Shown: in pieces, positions 1-9,381 of the stretch
Position numbering within the stretch: position 1 is the stretch's first letter
Layout: each line of letters opens with the position of its first letter
Origin: Planctomycetota bacterium
GTDB taxonomy: Bacteria; Planctomycetota; MHYJ01; JACQXL01
DNA: 64,000 bases
Direction of reading: 5' to 3'
NCBI GenBank assembly: GCA_016235865.1
Contig: JACRIK010000026.1
Coordinates: forward strand, 124,001-188,000
Notes under the pieces: generated by a model
What the model was told of the DNA's origin: nothing
Databases searched by the model: none
Seen by the model: the letters and a program-made list of their open reading frames with translations, nothing else
Translations under genes and position numbers: made by a program

Positions 1-12
1 CGTTAATTTTCA

Positions 13-542
13 TCATATTCAAGAAGTGGTAAACGCTTTTCCGGTGTAATTTTCTTGATATAATCGATTAGGCTGGTATGGTAACATTCGATATCATATG
101 AGCGGCAAAAGAGCGAAAATATTGGTGGTCGATGATGACCAGTCATTCGGCGAGATGATGGTAAAATTTCTGGCCGAACTAAACTACGCGCCCGTCCATT
201 TCATTGGCGGTGTAGAAGCCCTGAAGCATCTGAATGACAATCCGGTTAATCTGATGATTCTGGATATCCGGATGCCCGGGATGGATGGCCTTGAGGTCAT
301 CCGGCAGGCGCAGTTGATAAATGCCGGCCTGCCGATAATCGTGGTTTCCGGTTTTCTTACCCAGCCCGTGATAGATGATATGACCAGGTTAAATGTGGCT
401 GACTATTTCACCAAGCCGGTTCAATTGAGCGACTTGAGGGACCGGGTGGCATTCAAACTCGCCTGCACCATGCTTAGCCGGGGATTTCCGGACCGGTAAG
501 CCGGTTATCGTCGCAGTCTTTGTCATATTTAGGAAGTGGTAA
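13..542 (+). repeat. Imperfect 20-bp direct repeat flanking the response regulator
   Basis: The 20 bp at 13-32 recur at 523-542 with two mismatches; the shared core is AGAAGTGGTAA versus AGGAAGTGGTAA, each preceded by TCATATT. The copies bracket the receiver gene on both sides. They could be operator half-sites, a recombination scar or chance. Confidence 0.4.
98..499 (+). CDS. Single-domain response regulator (CheY-like receiver)
   Basis: This 133-residue protein is a stand-alone phosphoacceptor receiver with no output domain. The acidic pocket DDD is at residues 12-14, the phosphorylatable Asp56 lies in LDIRMPG, the switch residue is Ser84 (VVSG) and the conserved Lys106 is in FTKP. All key residues are present, so it should accept phosphate from a histidine kinase. 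No kinase is adjacent; the only sensor-like protein nearby (12419-14419) lacks a kinase domain. A TATAAT at 59-64 could be a -10 box, but no convincing -35 is seen. The gene lies between two copies of a 20-bp imperfect repeat (13-32 and 523-542). The family is sure; the pathway is unknown. Confidence 0.9.
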   Translation: MSGKRAKILVVDDDQSFGEMMVKFLAELNYAPVHFIGGVEALKHLNDNPVNLMILDIRMPGMDGLEVIRQAQLINAGLPIIVVSGFLTQPVIDDMTRLNVADYFTKPVQLSDLRDRVAFKLACTMLSRGFPDR

Positions 543-560
543 GGCATTCCATAAAAGGGC

Positions 561-589
561 TTGACTTTTAAGGAATAGTTTCGTATATT
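561..589 (+). promoter_or_regulatory. Sigma-70-type promoter for the TPR gene
   Basis: TTGACT at 561-566 and TATATT at 584-589 are separated by 17 bp. The predicted start near 596 gives a leader of about 175 nt before the ATG at 772. Confidence 0.6.
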
Positions 590-595
590 TCCAGC

Positions 596-771
596 ATCTC
601 AAGATTGATTAACCTTAATGCTTTAGGTTTTTCTTAACTGTAATTTTAGGGCAATGTTGCCCGGTAAAACAGGAAAATAGCCGAGAAGGAAATGTGTCCA
701 TACGGGAAAACTCCGTGGTTTGATGCAGTTTTTAGGGTGGATCAAACATTCATATATATGGAGGAAAGATT
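596..771 (+). ncRNA. Long structured 5' leader, candidate cis-regulatory RNA
   Basis: This leader of about 175 nt contains several hairpins: GGGCAA/TTGCCC at 649-662, ACGG/CCGT around 702-716, and GTTTGAT/ATCAAAC at about 719-747 with a 16-nt loop. The last stem ends shortly before the Shine-Dalgarno GGAGG (near 761). I do not recognise a known riboswitch class. It may equally be an ordinary long UTR. Confidence 0.3.
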
Positions 772-2004
772 ATGAAAAAAGTAATTATTCCTATTCTGAC
801 CATAATATTCCTAATCGGCCTCATTACTTCGTCTCAGCAGGCTAAAACAGACACCAAGGAAGATTTACGCGGCAAATTGGCCCAGGGCAAGCAGCTTTGC
901 AAGCCGGTCATCAAAAATGACCCTGATGGCACAGCCAGATGTTACCGGGATTATGAGGGCGCCCTGAAACTATTTCGGGAGATTGTGTCCTATGGCCTGG
1001 GTCAAGATGTTTACGGGGAGGCCCAGCTCAATGTGGCCAAGACCTTGGGCAAGCTCGGAAGAACTGAAGAAGCTGTCGAAGAATACAGAAAACTAATAAG
1101 GGCCGTCGGGGCCCTGACGAGCACTAGAGATTCATCCCCCGCTAGTATGCGCTTAAAAGATTACCGCTCTCAAGCGCAAAAAGAGATTGCTTATCTTTAC
1201 TTTAACAACAAGCAGTATAAGGAGGCATTGGAGGCCATTGTTGAAGCTCAAAAGTATCCGTTTGGAACGGGATGTGGGACTTGTGACATAGAAATCTATT
1301 TGGAAGATGCAGAATTCACAGGCCGTTGTTATGAAAAATTGGGCGAAACCGATAAAGCCGTGGACTTGTATTGGAAGGCGACTCGCAAATCAAGTTTTAA
1401 TATGGTCCGCGATATACCGTTAGCTTTAACCGATATTTATATTGCGCGCGGTAAGGTTGACGAGATTAAGGCTTTAGCCGAAGCCGAGGCCCAGAAGAGT
1501 AAAACTAGCGCCACAAAGGTTATTTTGGAATATCTGGAAATAGTGGCATTAAAGGATAAAGGTGATGTGGAGGGCCTTTTTAAATTAATAGTAGAAACGG
1601 TGAATAAAAGGGATAGATATTTGAACATGCTGTATTACCGAAAGGATTTATCTTGGAAAGTTGTCAAGGCGGCTGAAGCCTTGGGCAGCTTGGATGATAA
1701 GGCGGTAGGGTTTATCAGCAAGAAACTACTCGAACCTGAAAATCGTTGTGCTGTGTTTTGCGCGGGTTTTATTCAAAATAAACTTATTCTGCAGCCGATG
1801 TTAGACTCTTGCCCGACTGCTAATAGCAGGCAAACAATGAGGAGCTCTTCTTTTTTGGAATATAGCGAAACCTTTTATTCGCTAAAATCCCTGGCTTTAC
1901 CGTTTTTTGAAGAGGTTCTCAAGACCAGTAAGAACGAGCAAGAGCGTGCAAAGGTCGCGCAAATAATGGGATGTTTTCCGAGAATAGAAGCAGGTTTGGA
2001 ATAA
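772..2004 (+). CDS. Secreted TPR-repeat protein
   Basis: This 410-residue protein starts with a Sec-type signal peptide (MKKVIIPILTIIFLIGLI, then a polar stretch) and continues as helical TPR-like repeats. Examples are the EGALKLFREIV segment near residue 60, the GRTEEAVEEYRKLI segment near 97 and the GETDKAVDLYWKA segment near 190. Several Cys residues occur, including a CGTC pair near residue 166. The ATG at 772 has a strong Shine-Dalgarno, GGAGGAAAG. TPR proteins are scaffolds, so no enzymatic role can be assigned. It is probably periplasmic or anchored outside the cytoplasm and is transcribed alone. Confidence 0.75.
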   Translation: MKKVIIPILTIIFLIGLITSSQQAKTDTKEDLRGKLAQGKQLCKPVIKNDPDGTARCYRDYEGALKLFREIVSYGLGQDVYGEAQLNVAKTLGKLGRTEEAVEEYRKLIRAVGALTSTRDSSPASMRLKDYRSQAQKEIAYLYFNNKQYKEALEAIVEAQKYPFGTGCGTCDIEIYLEDAEFTGRCYEKLGETDKAVDLYWKATRKSSFNMVRDIPLALTDIYIARGKVDEIKALAEAEAQKSKTSATKVILEYLEIVALKDKGDVEGLFKLIVETVNKRDRYLNMLYYRKDLSWKVVKAAEALGSLDDKAVGFISKKLLEPENRCAVFCAGFIQNKLILQPMLDSCPTANSRQTMRSSSFLEYSETFYSLKSLALPFFEEVLKTSKNEQERAKVAQIMGCFPRIEAGLE

Positions 2005-2160
2005 CTATAATCAGTGGTAATTCGTGGAACGTCTGTCTACTGGCAGACAGGGGTAATGAACGGTTCACTGATGCCCCTGAATGGTTAGCCTCAATTCGTG
2101 GGACCGCATACCTAATTATGAAGTGAGTGGTGTCTCCAGATTTGTGCAGATTTGTCGGAT

Positions 2161-2551
2161 TATGTGATACAGGGTGTGGGATTATGCTTTACCGGGTATG
2201 GGATTGTGCGATACCGGGTATGGGACGGTGTGATACCTGGTATGGGACTGTGTGATACCTGGTATGGGACTGTGTGATACCTGGTATGGGACTGTGCGAT
2301 ACGGGGTATGGGATTGTGCGATACCTGGTATGGGACTGTGCGATACGGGGTATGGGACTATGCGATACCGGATATGGGATTGTGCGATACCGGGTATGGG
2401 ACTGTGCGATACCGGGTATGGGATTGTGTGATACGGGGTATGGGATTGTGCGATACCGGGTATGGGATTGTGTGATACGGGGTATGGGATTGTATGATAC
2501 CAGGGGTGGGATTATACGATACCGGGGGTGGGACTGTATGATAGGGGGCGG
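2161..2551. repeat. Tandem array, 17 units of 22 bp (array A)
   Basis: Seventeen degenerate units of exactly 22 bp run from 2178 to 2551, with a partial unit from 2161. Units begin GGGAYTGTGYGATACC and most contain the dyad ATACC-N-GGTAT. Because 22 is not a multiple of three, the repeat cannot encode a regular peptide, so open frames across it are incidental. The remaining intergenic DNA at 2005-2160 holds a small hairpin around GTCTGTCTACTGGCAGAC and nothing else I can identify. Confidence 0.9.
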
Positions 2552-2605
2552 GCTACCCCACCCCCCTGTGTTTTGGTGATATAACTCTCTATTAAATATC
2601 AGGTT

Positions 2606-3580
2606 ATGGATGTCAATATTATAACACACCTAAAAGCATTTATTCCGGCCTTTAATGTCTATCCGTTTGAAAAAGCGATTGACTGGGCTGAGAAATATTA
2701 TGCCAGTATCAAGAATTTCAAAAGGAGATGGCAGAGGGCAGTGCCGGACGAAAAGACGTTCCGTAAAAAGGTGGCCAGGCCGGTTATTAGGGTTACCGAG
2801 GAGATGATAAACCCTGAATTTGTAAACCGGAGCGGATTGCACGTTGATGATATTATCAGTAAGATGAAGTATGAATTGCGCCGTGATATTACGGCCAGGA
2901 AATACATTGAAAGGATTAAACGCGCCTATAGCACGGTCAAAGGAGTGCCGGCTAAGAGGGTTAAGGATGCCCTTGATATCGGCGAGGTCAGATACTGCCT
3001 GGATATGACCTTTGGCGGATGGCGTTTTACCGGCCCTCTGGACGGTAAAGGCCGGGGCCCTTTTGCGCTGGCTGAATCCTGGCTCAGTAACAGTCCAAAG
3101 GCGCCGGGTCTGTTGAGGAAACAGGATGAGGTTGTGCTGGGCGGGCCGGTTCTTATTGCCACCCCTAAAAATACGCCCCGGCTTAAGGAAAAACTCCATA
3201 ACCAACTAATGCGCTCCGGTTCTTTTATCGTGGAAGCACACTACGACTCCGCGGTGATAACGGAAGAAAATGATAAGATTAACGGGCTGGTTAATAAATT
3301 CATCAGCAAGAAATTCGTGCCGTTTGGCAGTAGTGGCGCCTCGCATCTTGATTTCGTCCTGCATCCCGAATCGGTTATACCGGCTGATTCGCCGGCTATC
3401 AGGCAGATTCATTACAACGCCTATGCCTTTTTTCAGGGCCGGCAAACGGCTGATGACCTCAGAAAGAGGTGTATAGAAACGCACCGGGTTGCTCCGGTCA
3501 ATCCGCAGGATTATATCGGCTGGAGGACTGAAAAGGCATATTTTGATATGCATCTGGATATCCAGGTGACGGCTAAATAG
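2606..3580 (+). CDS. Hypothetical protein, 324 aa, probably cytoplasmic
   Basis: I do not recognise this family. The protein has no signal peptide or membrane segment. It is rich in Lys/Arg in its first half (for example KNFKRRWQRAV and RRDITARKYIERIKRAY) and mixed alpha/beta afterwards. A central stretch, FGGWRFTGPLDGKGRGPF, is glycine-rich, and SFIVEAHYDSAVITEEN looks like a beta strand pair with acidic residues. The only start with reasonable position is the ATG at 2606; the ribosome site before it is weak. It stands alone after repeat array A and before the dnaG leader. Codon use resembles its neighbours, so it is likely a real gene. Confidence 0.6.
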   Translation: MDVNIITHLKAFIPAFNVYPFEKAIDWAEKYYASIKNFKRRWQRAVPDEKTFRKKVARPVIRVTEEMINPEFVNRSGLHVDDIISKMKYELRRDITARKYIERIKRAYSTVKGVPAKRVKDALDIGEVRYCLDMTFGGWRFTGPLDGKGRGPFALAESWLSNSPKAPGLLRKQDEVVLGGPVLIATPKNTPRLKEKLHNQLMRSGSFIVEAHYDSAVITEENDKINGLVNKFISKKFVPFGSSGASHLDFVLHPESVIPADSPAIRQIHYNAYAFFQGRQTADDLRKRCIETHRVAPVNPQDYIGWRTEKAYFDMHLDIQVTAK

Positions 3581-3615
3581 GCGCCTCAATATCTCACGAA
3601 AATATCAGATTTTTC

Positions 3616-3643
3616 TTGCTATTGTCCATATTAGTGGTATATT
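3616..3643 (+). promoter_or_regulatory. Candidate promoter of the dnaG-rpoD operon
   Basis: TTGCTA at 3616-3621 and TATATT at 3638-3643 are 16 bp apart. Transcription from here would give a 5' leader of roughly 215 nt that carries the hairpin cluster described next. Confidence 0.45.
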
Positions 3644-3671
3644 TCCCTACCCTTAATTTGTAGCTGTTTAG

Positions 3672-3855
3672 TGTGGCTCGCCTTGGGCGGGCCAACTATA
3701 ACTCGCAGTATGGAATCAACCGCGAGTAATAACCTGATAATTTGAAAAAATCCCGATAGGCGTCGGGATAACCCTTGCCCCGAATGCTTTCGGGGTGGAG
3801 GTAACCCCGATATACATCGGGATAACTCGCTGTAACGACCAAGGGTCTAGCAGCG
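3672..3855 (+). other. Cluster of five hairpins upstream of dnaG
   Basis: Five inverted repeats follow each other: GGCTCGCC..GGCGGGCC (about 3676), TCCCGAT..GTCGGGA (about 3751), CCCCGAATGCTTTCGGGG (3778-3795), CCCCGAT..ATCGGG (about 3805), and ACTCGCTG..CAGCGAGT (about 3825-3857). The third also occurs at 46621-46638, so at least that one is a dispersed repeat. The set fills most of the gap at 3581-3867. It may act as an attenuator or be a pile-up of inserted palindromes. Confidence 0.55.
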
Positions 3856-3867
3856 AGTAAAGGTCGA

Positions 3868-5658
3868 ATGGACCGATTAATACCGCATTCTCAAATAGTT
3901 GAAATCCAGCAGGCGACTGACATTGTAGAGTTAATCTCTAGCTACATCCCACTCAAGAAGGCCGGCGCTAATTACCGGGCCCTCTGCCCGTTCCACGAGG
4001 AAAAGACGGCTTCTTTCTCCGTTAATCAGGCCAAACAAATATTCCACTGCTTCGGCTGCCACAAGGGCGGCAATGTCTATGGTTTTGTCATGGCCTACGA
4101 AAAGGTGGCGTTCCCCCAGGCCGTGAAGATACTGGCTGAACGGGCCGGTATCAGATTGGCCAATACCCAGCCCAAGGACGATGCCTCAAGGGAAAAGCGG
4201 GCCGACTTTCTGAAGGCCAACCGGCTGGTGACCAATTATTACCACGAGTGTTTGTTGAAGTCCAAAGCGGCCGAGCCGGCCCGGGCCTATCTGGCCAAGC
4301 GGGGATTTAACCAGGCGATGATTGCCAAGTTCCTGCTGGGCGTTGCCTTGCCTGGTTGGAGTAATCTGGTCGGCTATGCCCGGGAAAAGAATATCCCGCT
4401 CAAGCATCTTGAGGAGCTCGGGCTGATTTTACCGCGCAAGGAGAACAACGGATACTACGACCGTTTCCGCAACCGGCTGATGTTCCCGATATTTAATCCG
4501 CGCGACGGCGTGGTCGGATTCGGCGGCCGGGCGCTGGACGATGCCGAGCCGGTCTATCTTAATTCGCCGGAGAATCTTCTGTTTAACAAGGGCAAGTCGC
4601 TCTACGGGCTTAATTTCGCCAAGGACGCCTGTGAAAAGGCCGGTCAACTCTGCATTATGGAGGGTTATACGGACGTGATTATGGCCTACCAGCACGGGTT
4701 TGAATATGTCGTGGCTACGCTGGGCACGGCCATGACCACCGACCATATCAAATCCATCCGGCGCTATGTCAATAAAGTCGTCGTGGTTTATGACGCGGAC
4801 GCGGCCGGCAAGATGGCCTCGGCCCGTTCGCTGGATTTATTCCTGGCTGAAGAGATGGATTTATTCGTGGCCCGCCTGCCCGAGGGGCTGGACCCGTATG
4901 ACTGCCTGATACGTAAGGACGGCAAACAGGTCTTCCAGAAGTGCATTGACGAGGCCGTGGAACTCTTTGCCTACCGGCTGGAGGTGGCGACTCGCAAGTA
5001 TAACCTGAATAACATCGAGGAAAAGAGCAAGGCGGTGGATGAGATACTGGATACCATCGGCGCCGTGCCCAATCCGGTGAAACGCAATCTTTATATGAAG
5101 CAACTGGGCGAGGCCGTGGGTATCGGAGAGGACGTTCTGCGGGGCCGGCTGAAGTTAAAGGCCAACCGACCCAGTGGTGAGCAGAAGACAGTGTCAGTGG
5201 CGCTGCCGCCGTTACCGGTGCAACAACAGGATGTCCGGGCCGGAGAGCAAATCATTGAAATAATGTTAACCAAGAACGAGTTTATACCGATAATCAGGGA
5301 ATCCGTCGGGCTGGAAGATTACCCGACCGACTCAAGCAGAAAGATAGCCGAGAAGATATTCGAAAACTATGACACCGACGGCAAGGTGACAGCAGAGAGT
5401 TTGCTGAACTTTATTGCCGATAACCTCGAGTTGTCCGGCATGACCAGCCGCATTACCGAAGAGGCGTCACAGAAGAATATCTCCGATTACGATAAATATC
5501 TCAGGGAATGGCTGTCCTTTATTGAGAAGCGGCGCAAACGGACCAAGGAAAACCCGGCCTTGAAACTGCAGCTTAAGGAGGCACAGTTAAAAGGGGACCA
5601 GGCAGCCATAAACCTGATTCTTTCTAAACTTCAAGGAGCAGTAAACTCAAGACAATAA
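3868..5658 (+). CDS. dnaG: DNA primase DnaG
   Basis: This enzyme synthesises RNA primers at the replication fork. The 596-residue protein is full length for the family. The N-terminal CHC2 zinc-binding domain shows Cys40, His43, Cys61 and Cys64 (CPFH...CFGC). The central RNA polymerase domain is followed by the TOPRIM domain with Glu265 (MEGYTD) and the DxD pair Asp309/Asp311 ([10 protein letters not shown]). The C-terminal part, which binds the replicative helicase in the family, is divergent. The stop codon overlaps the rpoD ATG by one base (TAATG), so the two are translationally coupled, the classic macromolecular-synthesis arrangement but without rpsU. Confidence 0.97.
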   Translation: MDRLIPHSQIVEIQQATDIVELISSYIPLKKAGANYRALCPFHEEKTASFSVNQAKQIFHCFGCHKGGNVYGFVMAYEKVAFPQAVKILAERAGIRLANTQPKDDASREKRADFLKANRLVTNYYHECLLKSKAAEPARAYLAKRGFNQAMIAKFLLGVALPGWSNLVGYAREKNIPLKHLEELGLILPRKENNGYYDRFRNRLMFPIFNPRDGVVGFGGRALDDAEPVYLNSPENLLFNKGKSLYGLNFAKDACEKAGQLCIMEGYTDVIMAYQHGFEYVVATLGTAMTTDHIKSIRRYVNKVVVVYDADAAGKMASARSLDLFLAEEMDLFVARLPEGLDPYDCLIRKDGKQVFQKCIDEAVELFAYRLEVATRKYNLNNIEEKSKAVDEILDTIGAVPNPVKRNLYMKQLGEAVGIGEDVLRGRLKLKANRPSGEQKTVSVALPPLPVQQQDVRAGEQIIEIMLTKNEFIPIIRESVGLEDYPTDSSRKIAEKIFENYDTDGKVTAESLLNFIADNLELSGMTSRITEEASQKNISDYDKYLREWLSFIEKRRKRTKENPALKLQLKEAQLKGDQAAINLILSKLQGAVNSRQ

Positions 5659-7310
5659 TGAAAAGTATAAAGAATGCCTTAAATCTCCTGATTTTACAGG
5701 GGAAACGCAAGGGTAAGCTCACCTACGATGAACTCAATAAGATAATCCCGCCGGATATGGTTTCGCCTGAGGAGCTGGACAAGTTATTAGTCCGCCTGTC
5801 AGACGCCGGTATTGAGCTGGTGGATGAAGAGACCTCAGCCGCAGACGAGGTGCCGCGCGAGGATGCCGAGACCGAAAAGGAAGAAGCCGAAGAAGAGGTG
5901 GAGTTAAAACCGGCTGAAGAGGTGGAGAAGACCGACGACCCGGTCCGGATGTATCTCAAGCAGATGGGCGAAATCCCGCTGCTGTCACGGGTCGAGGAAC
6001 TGCATCTGGCCAAGAAGATTGAGCAGGCGCGCCATCGCTTCCGCGAGAAGGTGGAGGAGTCGCCGGTGGCGGTTTTAGAGGCCATCAATCTCCTGGAAGA
6101 CGTGCGCAACGGCAATATCGCCCTGGACCGGACCCTGCGCGGCGACAGCGAAATAGACCTTTCCAAGCGCAAGACCTTTGTCCGCCTGCCCCGGATTATC
6201 ATGCAGCTCAAACGCCTGCTCAATAAGAGTAAGGAAGAGTATTCATTTGTCGCCGGCAACCGCATGCCGGCCAAGACCAGGGAAAAAGTAAACCGCAAGA
6301 TCGCCGCCCGCCAGAGAAAGTGGGTGGGTATCCTGGAATCGCTCAATATCCAGGTCCGGCGCATCAAACCGATTTCCGTCCGCCTGAAGGAACTGTGCAA
6401 ACAGTGGACCCTGGCAGATAAGGATCGGCTGATATTGAAGAAGACCGCAGCCAACCGCCTGAAGTTAAAGGAACTGGAAAACAAGTTTGCGGATTGGAAA
6501 CTGCTCCTGATGGAAGACCTTAATTCCCTACGGAACCGGGTCAAGGAGCTGGAGCGCCGCTATAACGAATACGAGAAATACAAGAGGAAATTGTCGGCCA
6601 GCAATCTTCGGCTGGTGGTGAGCATTGCCAAGCAGTACCGTAACCGCGGGATGAGCTTCCTGGATCTGGTCCAGGAAGGCAACACCGGTCTGATGCGGGC
6701 CGTGGAGAAATACGATTATACCCGGGGCTATAGGTTTTCCACCTATGCTACCTGGTGGATTCGGCAGGCGATAACCAGGTCGATTGCCGACCAGTCGCGC
6801 ACCATCAGGATTCCGGTCCATATGGTGGAGACGATGCGCCGGTTGAAATCCGCGGCCAAGGAAATCATGCAGAATAAGGGCCGCAAACCCTCGATTGAGG
6901 AAATCGCCCAGCTTTCTGACGTGCCGCTGGATGAAGCCAAGCGGATTTACCGGATTATCAAGCAGCCGGTTTCTATCGACCGGCCGGTTAAGACCGGAGA
7001 GGATACCGAATTCAGCGATTTTATTGAGGATACATCGGTTCAGTCGCCGGTTAAGCTGGCCACCCACGAGATGCTCAAGGAGAAACTGGATGCGATTCTC
7101 AAGTCCCTGCCTTTCCGGGAAAGGGAAATCGTGAAGCTTCGTTTCGGCATCGGGGCCGGTTATTCCTGCACCCTGGAAGAGGTGGGCAAGATATTTAAGG
7201 TAACCAGAGAAAGGGTCAGGCAAATAGAGGAAAAAGCGCTGAGAAAATTACAACATCCGACCAGAATCAGAAAACTTGAGAGCTTTATGGAGGGAGTGAA
7301 GAAAGTGTGA
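5658..7310 (+). CDS. rpoD: RNA polymerase primary sigma factor (sigma-70)
   Basis: This is the housekeeping sigma factor, 550 residues. It has an N-terminal region 1.1-like segment, then an acidic stretch at about residues 55-90, region 1.2 ([19 protein letters not shown]), a charged non-conserved insert, region 2 with the -10-recognising [17 protein letters not shown], region 3, and region 4 with the -35-binding helix-turn-helix ([20 protein letters not shown]) near the C-terminus. The intact -10 and -35 recognition segments fit the near-consensus TTGACA/TATAAT promoters seen across the window. It is co-transcribed with dnaG, and its TGA overlaps the ATG of the next gene. Confidence 0.97.
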   Translation: MKSIKNALNLLILQGKRKGKLTYDELNKIIPPDMVSPEELDKLLVRLSDAGIELVDEETSAADEVPREDAETEKEEAEEEVELKPAEEVEKTDDPVRMYLKQMGEIPLLSRVEELHLAKKIEQARHRFREKVEESPVAVLEAINLLEDVRNGNIALDRTLRGDSEIDLSKRKTFVRLPRIIMQLKRLLNKSKEEYSFVAGNRMPAKTREKVNRKIAARQRKWVGILESLNIQVRRIKPISVRLKELCKQWTLADKDRLILKKTAANRLKLKELENKFADWKLLLMEDLNSLRNRVKELERRYNEYEKYKRKLSASNLRLVVSIAKQYRNRGMSFLDLVQEGNTGLMRAVEKYDYTRGYRFSTYATWWIRQAITRSIADQSRTIRIPVHMVETMRRLKSAAKEIMQNKGRKPSIEEIAQLSDVPLDEAKRIYRIIKQPVSIDRPVKTGEDTEFSDFIEDTSVQSPVKLATHEMLKEKLDAILKSLPFREREIVKLRFGIGAGYSCTLEEVGKIFKVTRERVRQIEEKALRKLQHPTRIRKLESFMEGVKKV

Positions 7311-8056
7311 TGAATAACCAGATTATTGAAAAATTGAAGGAGCTGCAGGCGATAGATATCAGGATAGGGTCGCTCAATAAGTTATGCGTCGACAAGTCGT
7401 CCGGCTTGGATTGCAAAAAGGAGAGTATTAAGGAATTACAAAAACGGCTTGAGGAAGTCAAACAAAAGGCAAAACAGGTGAAGATAGAGATAGACAAGAA
7501 GGATTTGGAACTCAAGACTAACGAGGATAAGGTGAATAAGCTGAACGTTCAGTTGAATACGGTCAAAACCAATAAGGAATATTCGGCCCTGACCAACGAA
7601 ATCAAGTCGGCCAAGGCGGACAATGATGTGATTGAGGACGTGATTCTTAATCTTTTCAACCAGAATGAGATCGTCCAAAAGGAAGCCCGGGATGTTGAAG
7701 CCAGGATAAAAGAGGAGACTAATCAGTTGGATGCAATGTCGGCTCAGGTGGGTGAGGAGATTGGTCGCATTAAGACCGAGATAGAAGCCGTCTGCCAGGA
7801 GAGGCAGAAGAATGTAGGTGCGGTTGATTCCGAGGTGTTGAACAAATACGAAAAGATTATCAGTAACAAGGCCGACCGGACCGCTCTAGCCTGCGTAGTT
7901 GAACCTTATAAGGGTAATTACACCTGTCAGGGATGCCATATGGATGTGCCGCCGCAGCAGGTTAACGAACTTATGAAGAAGAAGGAGATAATTTGTTGTA
8001 AATCCTGTCTGAGGATTCTTTATATTGATCCGGTTAGCGCCCCAAGCGACAAATAG
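7310..8056 (+). CDS. Coiled-coil protein with C-terminal C4 zinc ribbon (CT398-like)
   Basis: This 248-residue protein consists of a long helical coiled coil (about residues 5-190) followed by a zinc ribbon with two Cys pairs, CQGC and CKSC, near residues 205-232. This is the architecture of the CT398/zf-RING_7 family, often found beside rpoD or nif3-like genes. In that family it has been linked to flagella, secretion or transcription, but no role is settled. I prefer the ATG at 7310, which overlaps the rpoD TGA (TGATG) and follows GGAGG; a GTG at 7307 is the alternative. It is the third gene of the dnaG operon. Confidence 0.85.
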   Translation: MNNQIIEKLKELQAIDIRIGSLNKLCVDKSSGLDCKKESIKELQKRLEEVKQKAKQVKIEIDKKDLELKTNEDKVNKLNVQLNTVKTNKEYSALTNEIKSAKADNDVIEDVILNLFNQNEIVQKEARDVEARIKEETNQLDAMSAQVGEEIGRIKTEIEAVCQERQKNVGAVDSEVLNKYEKIISNKADRTALACVVEPYKGNYTCQGCHMDVPPQQVNELMKKKEIICCKSCLRILYIDPVSAPSDK

Positions 8057-8070
8057 ATAAGCAGGTAAAA

Positions 8071-9378
8071 ATGGTAAAGTTTTCTGATATTTCTAAATTA
8101 TGGAAGGACCCGGAAGAAGAGCCGAAGAAAGACAGCAAAGCCAAAAAGCCCGTCCCGGTTGCCGATACGAAAGATCCCCGCAGGGATATCCTGCAGGGCC
8201 AATTAAAAACACCTGAGGTTCCCCAAGCCAGATTAGTAAAGATTAACGATGCCGATGAAAAGCCGGCGCCAGTTGGGCTTCGGCCCCAACTCGGTGGTGA
8301 ACCCCGTGAAACGGTTAAATATTCCGCTGGCAGTATTAAGCCCAAGGGCGATGCCATTGGTGCGCCCAGGGAAGAGATATCGTTTCGTAACATTGGCGCG
8401 TCCGAAAATAAAACCGCACCCCGGGAAGAGGCGAAACTTAATATTGCAGAGGTGGCCAAACAGGATGATAAGATTGAGCAGGCCGCCTCGGCATTTTACG
8501 ATAGATTATACAGCGCAAACCAGAATGTGGTTCACCTCCTTAACAGCAATCTGCCGGCCCGGATTGATATCAGGGAGTTGATTCAACTTGTCAAGGAAAT
8601 AGTTTCCTTTATGGATAATAACGGCGCTGCCTTGGTGGGGTTTGCCTATCGCGAGCCAAAGCCGGATTATTTCATATCGCACCAGGTTAATTTAGTGCTC
8701 TTTTCGATTTCCATCGGCTCGGGGCTGGGCTACAATCAAAATCAGCTGGAGGAATTGGGGCTGACTGCCTTTGTGCATGATGTGGCGATGAAGGAATTGC
8801 TTAATGTGGTTGAAGATAATGAGCAGAGGCGCTCGGTTGTCGGCAATGAAGTTATCAGGAATTATATCAAGTCGGGGTTGCAGATCCTAAGACAGATACC
8901 GTTATTGCCCGCGGTGATATTGGAGGTTTGCCGCCAGTATCACGAAAGTTACCACGGCGGCAGCGAGAGTGGCGTGGTTCACGAATACGCTCAGATAATG
9001 ATGGTGGCTGATAATTTTGAGAGTCTGACCCATTATCGTCCGAATCGCGTGACCCGGACCGCCCAAGCCGCCTTGCGTGAGTTGATCGAAACAGCCGATA
9101 CGGATTTTGCCCGGAAGGCGCTAAAAATACTGATTAAACAGGTTGGTATTTATCCGGTCGGAACGTTCGTCCTGCTTAATACCCAGGAGATTGCCGAGGT
9201 GGCCAGGCATAACGATAATTTTCCGCTAAGGCCGGTGGTAAATGTGCTTTATGTGTCAGAGGGGAAACTGTCTCTATTAAGGACGGTTGACCTCTTGAGT
9301 AATCCGAGTTTATATGTGACCGGTACGCTGACCAGGGAAGAGGTAGCAGACAGGGCGAAGCCGGAACAGAATAGTTAG
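8071..9378 (+). CDS. HD-GYP-like (HDOD/GYP) domain protein with disordered N-terminus
   Basis: The first ~130 residues of this 435-residue protein are charged and proline-rich, probably disordered. The remainder resembles an HD-GYP phosphohydrolase fold: His in ISHQVN, the HD pair at 236-237 (VHDVAM), QYHESYHGG in place of HHExxDGxGYP, and ADNFESLTHYRP matching the DxFDALTxxRPYR motif. The GYP signature is degenerate, so cyclic-di-GMP hydrolysis is possible but not assured. It begins 14 bp after the zinc-ribbon gene and is probably in the same operon. A UUCG-loop hairpin at 8271-8291 lies inside the disordered N-terminal coding region and looks like an inserted palindrome. Confidence 0.75.
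   Translation: MVKFSDISKLWKDPEEEPKKDSKAKKPVPVADTKDPRRDILQGQLKTPEVPQARLVKINDADEKPAPVGLRPQLGGEPRETVKYSAGSIKPKGDAIGAPREEISFRNIGASENKTAPREEAKLNIAEVAKQDDKIEQAASAFYDRLYSANQNVVHLLNSNLPARIDIRELIQLVKEIVSFMDNNGAALVGFAYREPKPDYFISHQVNLVLFSISIGSGLGYNQNQLEELGLTAFVHDVAMKELLNVVEDNEQRRSVVGNEVIRNYIKSGLQILRQIPLLPAVILEVCRQYHESYHGGSESGVVHEYAQIMMVADNFESLTHYRPNRVTRTAQAALRELIETADTDFARKALKILIKQVGIYPVGTFVLLNTQEIAEVARHNDNFPLRPVVNVLYVSEGKLSLLRTVDLLSNPSLYVTGTLTREEVADRAKPEQNS
8271..8291. repeat. Palindrome inside the HD-GYP-like gene
   Basis: AGTTGGGC, TTCG, then GCCCCAACT form a stem with one bulge and a TTCG tetraloop. It encodes part of the low-complexity linker in frame, which suggests insertion of a hairpin element into a tolerant region. 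Confidence 0.5.
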
Positions 9379-9381
9379 TCT

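Noticed and set aside
2189-2629. Open frames of 146 aa (minus) and 101 aa (plus) across array A
   Set aside because: The 22-bp unit shifts frame each repeat, and the periodic peptide (about every 22 codons) is only a by-product of the tandem DNA.
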